A DNA stretch of 64,000 nt from Pseudolabrys sp. (GTDB lineage Bacteria > Pseudomonadota > Alphaproteobacteria > Rhizobiales > Xanthobacteraceae). The notes below the pieces were generated by a model, which saw only the letters and a list, made by a program, of their open reading frames with translations, was not told the DNA's origin and did no database searches. A program made the translations under genes and the position numbers. How positions within the stretch are numbered: the first letter of the stretch is position 1; each line of letters begins with the position of its first letter. The stretch is from positions 163,223-227,222 of the forward strand of contig JAHCKG010000004.1 of the NCBI GenBank assembly GCA_026125895.1, given 5' to 3'. This document shows, in pieces, positions 34,261-42,226 of the stretch.

Positions 34261-35001
34261 TCATTTCATGCTCACGGTCTTGAGATGCCCGATCGCGGCA
34301 TCGGCCGTGGTGACGTCGCCGTATTTCATGTCGATGTCAGCCAGGAACACCCAGTGCGCTGTCTGGATGCGGTCGAAGGTGGCGTCCGCTACCACGGCGA
34401 CCTTGAAATTGTGCGAGAAGCCGTCCACCGCGGTCGCGTAGATGCAGCCGCTCGAGGTGCCGCCGCAGATGATCAGCGAGTCGATGCGATGGGCGATGAG
34501 ATAAGGTAGCAGCCCGGTGCCGAAGAACAGGCTCGGCTTGTTTTTCGAGAACACCATCTCGCCCGGCTTCGGCTCGAGTTCCTTTACGATCTGGTTCTCG
34601 CCCTTCTGCGGGTCGGGGTTGATGCCAGTGTCCTCGACGCCGCGGCGGTTCTTGGCGCGCCACAGCCCGGGTTCGTATTCCGGGCTCGCCGGATCTTCCA
34701 TGGCGCTGTAGATCACCGGCGCGCCCGCGGCCCGCGCCTGCGCGATCAGCGCCGCCGTGGAATCGACCGTCTCCCAGGCAAACTCGCCGCAGGAGCGCCG
34801 CTGCGCGGCAATCGATTCCAGGATCGGCTTCGGCTCACGCCCGCAGAAGCTGTAAGTCGCATCGACGATCAGGACCGCCGGACGCGAGCCGAAGCCGATG
34901 CGTTTGCCATAGCCCGCGGCATCGGAAATCTCGCGCTCGGCCGAAGTGAGGCAGTCGCGAAGCCGCTGCGCCAGAGCGGCTTCCTTGGTGGTGCTGGTCA
35001 T
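34261..35001 (-). CDS. Isochorismatase-fold cysteine hydrolase
   Basis: This 246-residue protein has the Asp-Lys-Cys triad of the family: Asp in LIVDATYSF, Lys in FSKNKPSLFFGT and Cys in CGGTSSGCIYATAVDG with the adjacent cis-peptide bond. It resembles N-carbamoylsarcosine amidase and maleamate amidohydrolase-type enzymes, which release ammonia from an amide or ureido group. An N-terminal extension of ~35 residues precedes the core. It lies between the ABC ATPase and the receptor gene, so it is co-expressed with uptake. Combined with the amidase at 30347 it suggests a nitrogen-containing substrate; maleamate from pyridine-type ring cleavage is one option only. Confidence 0.88.
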   Translation of the reverse strand: MTSTTKEAALAQRLRDCLTSAEREISDAAGYGKRIGFGSRPAVLIVDATYSFCGREPKPILESIAAQRRSCGEFAWETVDSTAALIAQARAAGAPVIYSAMEDPASPEYEPGLWRAKNRRGVEDTGINPDPQKGENQIVKELEPKPGEMVFSKNKPSLFFGTGLLPYLIAHRIDSLIICGGTSSGCIYATAVDGFSHNFKVAVVADATFDRIQTAHWVFLADIDMKYGDVTTADAAIGHLKTVSMK

Positions 35002-35030
35002 GATTGCAGTCTCGATTCTTCAGCGTGGCG

Positions 35031-36005
35031 TTACCGGGCCCAGGCCGGCAGCAAGGCCTCTTTCTTCACGGGCGGAAAATCGCTGGTGCGCTTGAGGATG
35101 TCGATCCAGGTCGCCACGTCCTTGCCCTGCTCCTTCTTGAGATCCTCGGCGGTCGTCGAGAAGTGGAATTCCGGAATCGGCACGCGATCGAGGATCGGCC
35201 CCTTTAGCCCGGTGTAGGAGCTCAGGATCGTCTTCGCCTCTTCGCGATTGCCTTCAATCCACTTCACTGCCTCTTCGAGGGCCGCCGAGAAAGCGAGAAT
35301 GCGATCCTTATTGGCGTCGGCCCATTCGCGCTGCGCCAGCAGGATGCCGACGAAAGCGCGGTCGCCGATCGAGCGGAACGGATTGCCGAGCGACACGCCG
35401 CCGGCCGCGACGGCGCTGGTTGCGAAGGGTTCGATCTCCTCGATCGCATCGACGCGGCCCGCCTTCAGCAGATCGGGCAGTTGCGGCACCGTGCCGCTGA
35501 CCCAGCGGATGCGCTTGAAATCGACGCCCTGCTTTTGCAGCCCGTCGAGCAGGGCAAAGTGAATGTTGCCCGTGAGCGTCAGGGTGCCGACGGTCTTGCC
35601 TTCGAGCTGCTTGATCGAGGTGATGCCGGATTCCTTGCTGGCGACGATGTCGGAGGTCGGTACCTTGGTGGTGTCGAGCGCCGCGCCCGTCACCACCACG
35701 ACCGGCAAGCCCTGCCCGGCCGCGGCGATCAACGCCGGCTGCGTGCCCATCGCAATATCAAACTGACGGCCGAGCGTCGCGATCGAATCGGAGATCTGCA
35801 CCTGCGAGATCGTGTACTTGGCGGCGACGTTATGCTTGGCGAACAGGCCCTTCTCCTGCGCCACCACGATCGGCAGCGCCGTCGTGGTGCGCTGGATCGT
35901 CACGCGGATCTCGTCCTTGGCTTGGGCGTTGGCCTGCGCCGAGAGCAACATCAGCGCGGCGGCCGCGGAAAGACCGAGCTTGGTGAAACGCTTGTCAAAA
36001 TACAT
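35031..36005 (-). CDS. ABC transporter substrate-binding protein (NMT1/TauA type)
   Basis: This 324-residue periplasmic receptor has a clear signal peptide (basic MYFDKRFTK, hydrophobic LGLSAAAALMLLS, then cleavage after ANA). The mature part shows IVVAQEKGLFAKHNVAAKY and LEGKTVGTLTLTGNIHFALLDG, typical of the family. The ATG at 36005 has GAAGGA eight bases upstream; a longer frame has no such site. It is the receptor of the importer encoded just downstream. Confidence 0.93.
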   Translation of the reverse strand: MYFDKRFTKLGLSAAAALMLLSAQANAQAKDEIRVTIQRTTTALPIVVAQEKGLFAKHNVAAKYTISQVQISDSIATLGRQFDIAMGTQPALIAAAGQGLPVVVVTGAALDTTKVPTSDIVASKESGITSIKQLEGKTVGTLTLTGNIHFALLDGLQKQGVDFKRIRWVSGTVPQLPDLLKAGRVDAIEEIEPFATSAVAAGGVSLGNPFRSIGDRAFVGILLAQREWADANKDRILAFSAALEEAVKWIEGNREEAKTILSSYTGLKGPILDRVPIPEFHFSTTAEDLKKEQGKDVATWIDILKRTSDFPPVKKEALLPAWAR

Positions 36006-36052
36006 GGGGCAATTCCTTCTTTCGTCAGAACAGCGGCGGCTCGATCGCCGCC

Positions 36053-37054
36053 TTATGGTTTGGCAGTCTTCACCTGTGCCGCGATCTCGTTCCACTGCGT
36101 CACCTGTTCGGCGATGAATGAATCGAACTCGGAGGGCGTCGTTTTCTTGACGAAGATGCCGAGCGGCTCGAGGCGCTTCTGCACGTCGGGCTTGTCGAGC
36201 GCGCGGTTGAGCGCGGCATTAAGCTTGTCGATCACCGCCTTTGGCGTGCCGGCCGGCGCGGCGAGGCCATACCAGGTGCCCTGCTTGAAGCCCGGCAGAT
36301 CGATGCCCTTCTCGGCGAAGGTCGGCACCGTGGGCGCCTCCTTGAGGCGTTGCTGGCCGATGGCGGCGAGCATCTTCAGCTTGCCTTCCTGCACCAGACC
36401 GACTGCGCTTTGCGGGCCGACAAAAGCGCTGGTGATGCGGCCGGCCAGCAGATCGGTGACGGCGGGCGTCATGCCGCGATAAGGCACCATCAGCGGCGCG
36501 ATCTTGGCCGCCTTGGCGAAGGACAGGCCGGCGAGATGCGGCGTGCTGCCGAGCCCGGCATTCGCGATCGACACGCCGTCTCCGGCCTTGCGCGCGTTCG
36601 CGATGAAGCTCTCCAGGTCTGGCGTCCTGCTATCGGCGGGAACGACGAGGACTAGTGTCGACTCGGTCGTCTGTCCGACCATCTTGAAGTCCTTGACCGG
36701 ATCGTAGCCGACGTCGTTGTGAAAATGCGACAGCACGGCAAACGACATATCGACGGCGACCAGCGTGTAACCATCCGGCTTCGAACGCGCGACATAGGCA
36801 AAGGCGATGGCGCCGCCCGCTCCGGCCTTGTTCTCGACGACGACGGTGCCGTTGATCTCTTTGGCGATGCCGTCGGCGACGGCGCGGGCGATGACATCGA
36901 CGGGACCGCCGGCGGCAAAGGGAACGACGAGCGTGATGGGGCGGTCGGGGAACTCGGCTGCCGCAGCGCGAGGCTGGAACAATCCGGACAAAAGGCCGCA
37001 GACAACGAGCGACGTGACACCAAGACGCTTCAACCAGACATTTCCGACCGACAT
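36053..37054 (-). CDS. Bug family tripartite tricarboxylate transporter receptor (TctC-like)
   Basis: This 333-residue protein has a signal peptide (MSVGNVWLKRLGVTSLVVCGLL...AAAA) and the Bug fold: DRPITLVVPFAAGGPVDVIAR, then YVARSKPDGYTLVAVD and the C-terminal GTPKAVIDKLNAALNRAL. These proteins bind carboxylates, often aromatic ones. No TctA or TctB membrane genes are in the window, so it is an orphan receptor at the head of an ABC operon that already has its own receptor. It may serve a TctAB encoded elsewhere or act as a sensor. The ATG at 37054 is preferred over one 27 bases upstream. Confidence 0.92.
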   Translation of the reverse strand: MSVGNVWLKRLGVTSLVVCGLLSGLFQPRAAAAEFPDRPITLVVPFAAGGPVDVIARAVADGIAKEINGTVVVENKAGAGGAIAFAYVARSKPDGYTLVAVDMSFAVLSHFHNDVGYDPVKDFKMVGQTTESTLVLVVPADSRTPDLESFIANARKAGDGVSIANAGLGSTPHLAGLSFAKAAKIAPLMVPYRGMTPAVTDLLAGRITSAFVGPQSAVGLVQEGKLKMLAAIGQQRLKEAPTVPTFAEKGIDLPGFKQGTWYGLAAPAGTPKAVIDKLNAALNRALDKPDVQKRLEPLGIFVKKTTPSEFDSFIAEQVTQWNEIAAQVKTAKP

Positions 37055-37377
37055 TTTTCCGCGCTCCAGTTCAATTCCCACGAAAAGCAGAAACTCTCAG
37101 AAATTCACGCGCATGCGCCGCGTTTGCGCCCCTGCAATGGCTGATCGGAAGGCCGGCCCGGCGCGCCGCGGCGGCCCTCCGGCTACTAAACATATATACA
37201 GTAGCTATATTACATAGTTTTATTTTAGAGGCAACCCTGACGGGCGGGCCGCTGTATCGCGCCGATTGAAACAGCCGTGCCCCGGAATGACGCGCCCAAT
37301 GGTGCGTCCTCCAGCACGGCCGCCGCAGTTCCCCGAGGGCTCCCCCGAACTTTTGCATCTCACCTGGCCTTGCCTCT

Positions 37378-37429
37378 TTGCATCGCGCCATTGCGTCGGG
37401 CCTTTGCATCGGGCCGTTGCATCTTCGAT
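37378..37429. repeat. 13-base tandem repeat, about 3.5 copies
   Basis: Three adjacent 13-mers read TTGCATCGCGCCA, TTGCGTCGGGCCT and TTGCATCGGGCCG, followed by a decayed fourth, TTGCATCTTCGAT. A unit of 13 is not a multiple of three, so it is not a peptide repeat. It lies in the middle of the intergenic region. Confidence 0.8.
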
Positions 37430-37565
37430 GCCAACTCCGCGCGCCGCATCGGCCCTGCTCGCCGCCGCAACGAAGCCGCCGAAGCCCGCCGGAGCGCGGC
37501 GGCGAGAGGCCGTTTTATCGGCAGGTTGCATGCGCAATAGGCGGCGATGGCGGAACCGGCCATGT

Positions 37566-37595
37566 CAGCCACCGCGGAAAAACGGCCGGTGGCTG
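37566..37595. other. Hairpin in intergenic region
   Basis: CAGCCACCG (37566-37574) and CGGTGGCTG (37587-37595) form a perfect 9-base-pair stem with a 12-base A-rich loop. There is no T-tract after it on either strand, so it is not a classical terminator; it may be part of a small RNA or an old gene end. Confidence 0.5.
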
Positions 37596-37850
37596 CGCGG
37601 CATATCTCATAGGCCGCAGCGAGCGCTCCTGCGTCGTCGCCCGGTCGGGCAAAGAATATCAGCGGCGCCGCGGCACAGCGCGTCTTTAATCGCCAACGCC
37701 CGTCAGCGCGTGGATACCAGCGCACCCATTTAGCTTTCTTAATTACCCTACTTTACTTTACTATTTTCGATATGTAACCTTCGGAACTCGGCCGGCGTTA
37801 TCAGCGCCCGGCCGGCAATATGCTCAAAGCGAACAGAGAAGAGATCGCGT

Positions 37851-38933
37851 GTGAACGAGCCTGTTGTCCGCTTTGTCAACGTCAACAAGACCTATGACGG
37901 CAAGGCACTGGTCGTCGACGATCTCAATCTGTCCGTCACGCGCGGTGAATTTCTGACGCTGCTCGGCTCGTCCGGCTCGGGCAAGACGTCGTCGCTGATG
38001 ATGGTCGCCGGCTTCGAGCAACCGACCTCGGGCGACATTCTGCTCGACGGCAAACCCATCACCCGGCTGCCTGCCTACCGGCGAAATATCGGCGTCGTCT
38101 TCCAAAATTACGCGCTCTTCCCGCACATGACCGTGGCGGAAAATCTGGCCTTTCCGCTTCAGGCGCGGAAGGCCACGAAAGCCGACATCGACAAGAAGGT
38201 CTCGCGCGTTCTCGAGATCGTCCGGCTGACCGGATACGAGAACCGCAAGGCCCCGCAATTGTCCGGCGGCCAGCAGCAGCGCGTCGCGCTGGCCCGCGCC
38301 CTCATCTTCGATCCCGCTCTGGTGCTGATGGATGAACCGCTCGGCGCCCTCGATCGCCAACTGCGCGAAGCGATGCAGTACGAGATCAAGCACATCCACG
38401 ACACCCTCGGCATCAGCGTCATCTATGTCACCCACGACCAGGACGAAGCGCTGGCGATGTCCAACCGCATTGTAGTGCTGGAAAAGGGCAAGATCGAACA
38501 GGTCGGAACGCCGAAGGAATTGTACGAGGCGCCGGCCAGCGCCTTCGTCGCCGGCTTCGTCGGCGAGAACAACTGCATGAAGGGCCGTGTCCGCTCGGCC
38601 GATGGCGGCTCATGTGCCATCGAGATGCCGTGGGGCGAGGTTCGCGCCGTTACGGTCGGCGCCGCCGGTATCGGCCGCGACACGACCTGGTCGGTGCGTC
38701 CGGAGCGCATCGAACTCAACGCCGATCGCGGCGGCCTGGACAACCTCTATGACGGCGTTGTCAAGGACGTCGTCTATCTCGGCGATCAGATCCGGGTCTA
38801 CGTCACGATCGGCGACAGCACCTTTGTCTTGAAAGTCACCAACAAGTCCGAACTCGCCGCCCTGACCATCGGCCAGCCCGTCAAGGTGGGATGGCGCGCC
38901 AGGGACTGCCGGGCATTCGGACTGCAACACTGA
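37851..38933 (+). CDS. Pot-type ABC transporter ATP-binding protein
   Basis: This 360-residue ATPase drives an importer of the spermidine/putrescine-type family. It has Walker A GSSGSGKTSS, Q-loop FQNYALFPHM, signature LSGGQQQRV, Walker B LVLMDEPLGALD and switch YVTHDQDEA, followed by a C-terminal TOBE-like domain (residues ~245-360). It starts at GTG. It leads a four-gene plus-strand operon with receptor and two permeases. Despite the family name, related systems in alphaproteobacteria often import other small organic molecules, so polyamine uptake is not assured. Confidence 0.92.
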   Translation: MNEPVVRFVNVNKTYDGKALVVDDLNLSVTRGEFLTLLGSSGSGKTSSLMMVAGFEQPTSGDILLDGKPITRLPAYRRNIGVVFQNYALFPHMTVAENLAFPLQARKATKADIDKKVSRVLEIVRLTGYENRKAPQLSGGQQQRVALARALIFDPALVLMDEPLGALDRQLREAMQYEIKHIHDTLGISVIYVTHDQDEALAMSNRIVVLEKGKIEQVGTPKELYEAPASAFVAGFVGENNCMKGRVRSADGGSCAIEMPWGEVRAVTVGAAGIGRDTTWSVRPERIELNADRGGLDNLYDGVVKDVVYLGDQIRVYVTIGDSTFVLKVTNKSELAALTIGQPVKVGWRARDCRAFGLQH

Positions 38934-39003
38934 CTCGAGATACGCCGGCCGAAAGGCATGCGTTGGCACTGACTGTTTAGCGTTCACCTCAGGGGAGACG
39001 ACC

Positions 39004-40044
39004 ATGATGTCCAGATTGCCGCGTTGTATCGCTCTTGCAGCCGTAGCCGCCTTTGTCACCTCCGCCGCCGCCGCCCGCGATCTGACCGTTGTGTCGTGGG
39101 GCGGCGCCGTGCAGAAGGCGCAGAGCACGGCCTTCCTCGAACCCTTCGCTCAGGAGACGAAGACGCCGCTGCGCCAGGCTTCCTGGGAGGGCGGCATCGG
39201 CATCCTGCGCGCCAAGGTGCAGAGCGGCAACGCCGACTGGGATGTCGTCGAGGTCGAGTCGGACGAACTGGCCATCGGCTGCGAGGAGAACCTCTACGAG
39301 AAGCTCGACTGGAGCAAGATCGGCGGCAAGGACATCTATTTTCCCGAGGCCGTCAATTCGTGCGGCGTCGGCGCGCTGCTGTACAGCTTCGTCCTGGCCT
39401 ATGACCCGGCCAAGGTGAAGGGCGAGCCGAAGAGCTGGACCGATTTCTACGATCTCGCCAAATATCCCGGCAAGCGCGCGCTGCGCTCGGGACCGAAGCT
39501 GACGCTGGAAAGCGCGCTGCTGGCGGATGGCGTCGCCCCGGCGGATGTCTACAAGGTGCTGGGCACCGATGAAGGCGTCAATCGCGCCTTCAAGAAGCTC
39601 GACACCATCAAATCCAACATCATCTGGTGGCAGACCGGCCAGAAGCCGGTGGAACTGCTCGCCTCCGGCGAGGTGGCGATGACCGGCGTGTTCAACGGCC
39701 GCATCACCGCCGCCAAGAATGCCGGCAAGGTGTTCAACATGGTCTGGAACCAGAGCATGTACACCTGGGACAGCTGGGTGATCCTGAAGGGCTCGCCGAA
39801 CCTCGACGCCGCCTACAAGCTGCTCAACTACATGAAGGATGCCAGCCAGCAGGCCAAGCAGATGACCATGCTGGCGAACGGCACCTCCAACAAGGACAGC
39901 ATCGCCAAGGTCGATCCCAAGATCGCGGCCGACCTGCCCTCGGCGCCGGCGAATTCGGCGCACGCCATGGAAGTCAGCGCCCAGTTCTGGCTCGACAACT
40001 TCGACAAGCTCAGCGACCGCTTCACCAAGTGGGTCGCGCAGTGA
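39004..40044 (+). CDS. Pot-type ABC transporter substrate-binding protein
   Basis: This 346-residue receptor has a signal peptide (MMSRLPRCIALAAVAAFVTSAAAA) and a mature start RDLTVVSWGGAVQKAQ that is typical of PotD/F-like proteins. Further family segments are WDVVEVESDEL, KYPGKRALRSGPK and WNQSMYTWDSWVI. GGGGAG lies seven bases upstream of the ATG. Cargo unknown; the gene neighbourhood offers an amine or aminated compound as one possibility, since a class III aminotransferase is encoded nearby. Confidence 0.92.
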   Translation: MMSRLPRCIALAAVAAFVTSAAAARDLTVVSWGGAVQKAQSTAFLEPFAQETKTPLRQASWEGGIGILRAKVQSGNADWDVVEVESDELAIGCEENLYEKLDWSKIGGKDIYFPEAVNSCGVGALLYSFVLAYDPAKVKGEPKSWTDFYDLAKYPGKRALRSGPKLTLESALLADGVAPADVYKVLGTDEGVNRAFKKLDTIKSNIIWWQTGQKPVELLASGEVAMTGVFNGRITAAKNAGKVFNMVWNQSMYTWDSWVILKGSPNLDAAYKLLNYMKDASQQAKQMTMLANGTSNKDSIAKVDPKIAADLPSAPANSAHAMEVSAQFWLDNFDKLSDRFTKWVAQ

Positions 40045-40162
40045 GGCGCCCTGCGGCAAGGGCCTCGGCCCTTGCCGCACTTCTTCAGCCGGCAGGTGCG
40101 AGCAGGCATCATAACGATGAACGCGAGCAGGGCTTCACGATCCCGAATGCGAGCAAGGCTTC

Positions 40163-41374
40163 ATGACCGATAGTCATGTTTTGGGCCGGCAGCTTCACGC
40201 CTCCAACCGCCGCCGCCACCTGACCTCGCTCGCGCTGGTCGCTCCGCTCTTTATATTTCTGATTTTCTCATATGGGTTTCCGATTGGCACCATGTTGTGG
40301 CAATCGGTTGCGGACAAAGAAGTCGGCACGGCGTTTCCGCAAACCGTTGCGGCTCTCGCCTCGTGGGACGGCAAGAGCTTGCCTGACGAAAATGTCTTTC
40401 GCCTCCTTGCGGCCGATATTAAGAAAGCCCGCGCCGACGAGACCCTGGCGCCTGCCGCGCGGCGCTTGAACTACGACGTCAGCGGCTTTCGCGAGGCATT
40501 GTTTCGCACCGCGCGGCGCCCGCCCCCGGCCGATACGGCGTCGGTCAAAGATTTTCTCATCGGTATCGACCCGGCGTGGAGCAACTTGAATTACTGGGGC
40601 GCGATCCGGAATGCGGCGGGACCAGTCTCGTTGTACTACCTGCTATCGGCAATTGATCTTCGAACGGATTCCGCCGGGTCGATCGGCGCGAAGCCCGAAG
40701 AAGCATCGATCTTCATCGACATCTTCATTCGTACCTTCGAAATGTCGCTCGTCGTCACGCTGCTTTGCGTCGCGCTGGGCTTTCCGGTCGCTTATTTGCT
40801 GGCCAGCCTGCCGGCGCGGCTCGCCTACCCATTGCTGGTGCTGGTTCTCGTGCCGTTCTGGACATCGCTGCTGGTTCGCACCGCCGCGTGGGTCGTGCTT
40901 TTGCAGAACCGCGGCATCGTGAACCATGCACTCGTCGACCTGCATATTCTGAACGAACCGACCGCCCTGATCTATAACCGGCTCGGCGCCTATGTTGCCA
41001 TGACGCACATTCTGCTGCCTTATTTCATCTTGCCGCTTTTCAGCGTCATGAAAGGCATTTCACCGAATTACATGAGGGCGGCCGCGAGCCTGGGCGCCAG
41101 GCCGATCCGGGCCTTCATCAAGGTCTATCTGCCGCAATGCGCCTCTGGCATCACGGCCGGCTGTCTGCTGGTCTTCACCGTGGCGATCGGCTTCTACATC
41201 ACGCCGGCGCTCGTCGGCGGCGCAGCCGATCAGATGATCAGCTACTACATCGCGTTCTACACCAACACGGCCGCGAACTGGGGGCTCGCCTGCGCGCTCA
41301 GTGTGTGGCTGCTGGCCGCAACGTTCATCCTGTACGTTGTGTATTCACGGCTGGTGGCGAGGCCGATCATATGA
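40163..41374 (+). CDS. Pot-type ABC transporter permease (PotB-like, long first loop)
   Basis: This 403-residue permease has a first membrane span at residues ~22-45, then an extra ~120-residue soluble stretch (from VADKEVGTAFPQTV to about DLRTDSAG) before the remaining five spans. The EAA-type loop ASLGARPIRAFIKVYLPQCASG lies near residue 315. The extra stretch should face the periplasm and may touch the receptor. Codon use in the first third looks less GC-biased than in neighbours. It overlaps the next permease by four bases (ATGA). Confidence 0.9.
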   Translation: MTDSHVLGRQLHASNRRRHLTSLALVAPLFIFLIFSYGFPIGTMLWQSVADKEVGTAFPQTVAALASWDGKSLPDENVFRLLAADIKKARADETLAPAARRLNYDVSGFREALFRTARRPPPADTASVKDFLIGIDPAWSNLNYWGAIRNAAGPVSLYYLLSAIDLRTDSAGSIGAKPEEASIFIDIFIRTFEMSLVVTLLCVALGFPVAYLLASLPARLAYPLLVLVLVPFWTSLLVRTAAWVVLLQNRGIVNHALVDLHILNEPTALIYNRLGAYVAMTHILLPYFILPLFSVMKGISPNYMRAAASLGARPIRAFIKVYLPQCASGITAGCLLVFTVAIGFYITPALVGGAADQMISYYIAFYTNTAANWGLACALSVWLLAATFILYVVYSRLVARPII

Positions 41375-42207
41375 CGGTCGGTCATGAACACCGCCCGCTG
41401 TCGCAGCGCCTGACGCGGCTGGCGTTATGGGTCATCACCATCCTGGTGCTGACCTACCTGATCGCGCCGCTGCTCGTCATCATCCCGCTGTCGTTCAGCT
41501 CGAGCGCCTTCCTGAACTACCCGATTCCGTCGTTTTCGCTGCGCTGGTACGAGGACTTCTTCACGTCGCCGGAATGGCGGCTGGCGATCTGGAACTCGCT
41601 GGTCGTCGGCTCGATCACCGCGCTGCTGGCGACATCCCTCGGCACGCTGGCCGCGCTCGGCCTCAACCGCGCCGACTTTCCTTTCAAACGGATCATCACC
41701 GGCTTCTTCATCTCGCCGCTGGTGGTGCCGGTCATCATTCTCGCCGTCGGCACCTATTTCTTCTTCGCGCCGCTGCGGCTGACCGGCACCTACACCGGCA
41801 TCATCCTGGCGCACACGACGATGGCCATCCCCTTCGTCGTCATCACGGTCGGCGCCACGCTGACCGGGCTCGACGACAACCTCGTCCGCGCCGCCTTCAG
41901 CCTCGGCGCCCACCCGGTCCGCGTCTTCTTCAAGGTGATCCTGCCGCTGGTGCTGCCGGGCGTCGTCTCCGGCGCCGTCATCGCCTTCGCCACCTCGCTC
42001 GACGAGGTCGTCATGATCCTGTTCCTGGCGGGGCCCGAGCAGAACACCATCCCGCGGCAGATGTTCAACGGCATCAAGTATTATCTGAGCCCGACCATCA
42101 CCGCGGTCGCCACCGTGCTGATCGTGGTGTCGATCCTCATCCTCGGCCTGATCGGCCTGCTGCGCCGGCGCATGGACAAGCTGCGCGCGTCCACCGCCGA
42201 GCACTAA
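41371..42207 (+). CDS. Pot-type ABC transporter permease (PotC-like)
   Basis: This 278-residue membrane protein has six spans and the EAA-type loop FSLGAHPVRVFFKVILPLVLPG near residue 175. The ATG overlaps the preceding stop (ATGA), which excludes the longer frame. It completes the importer of 37851-42207. Its TAA stop lies within one arm of a hairpin whose other arm contains the stop of the converging ThDP-4 gene. Confidence 0.92.
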   Translation: MTVGHEHRPLSQRLTRLALWVITILVLTYLIAPLLVIIPLSFSSSAFLNYPIPSFSLRWYEDFFTSPEWRLAIWNSLVVGSITALLATSLGTLAALGLNRADFPFKRIITGFFISPLVVPVIILAVGTYFFFAPLRLTGTYTGIILAHTTMAIPFVVITVGATLTGLDDNLVRAAFSLGAHPVRVFFKVILPLVLPGVVSGAVIAFATSLDEVVMILFLAGPEQNTIPRQMFNGIKYYLSPTITAVATVLIVVSILILGLIGLLRRRMDKLRASTAEH

Positions 42208-42226
42208 CGGCGATGCAGCGCCGTTA
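42205..42226. terminator. Hairpin formed over two convergent stop codons
   Basis: TAACGGCG (42205-42212) and CGCCGTTA (42219-42226) form a perfect 8-base-pair inverted repeat with a 6-base loop. Each arm contains the TAA stop of one of the two converging genes. No T-tract follows, so termination strength is doubtful. Confidence 0.5.

Larger units (their letters stand above)
37055..37850. other. Long intergenic region (~0.8 kb) with promoter, tandem repeat and hairpin
   Basis: This gap separates the divergent Bug operon and the Pot-type operon. Both strands have open frames but none has family-like composition or a ribosome site that I can support. An AT-rich block at 37188-37231 (with CTATAT / TTACATAG) probably holds the promoter of the Bug operon. 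A second AT-rich block at 37735-37780, including TATGTAA at 37771, probably holds that of the Pot operon. In between lie a 13-base tandem repeat (37378-37429) and a 9-base-pair hairpin (37566-37595), listed separately. Confidence 0.5.

Noticed and set aside
37220-37733. Open frames on both strands in the 37.1-37.8 kb gap
   Set aside because: Composition is Arg/Ala-rich, frames overlap each other on opposite strands, and the 13-base tandem repeat shifts frame, so coding is unlikely.
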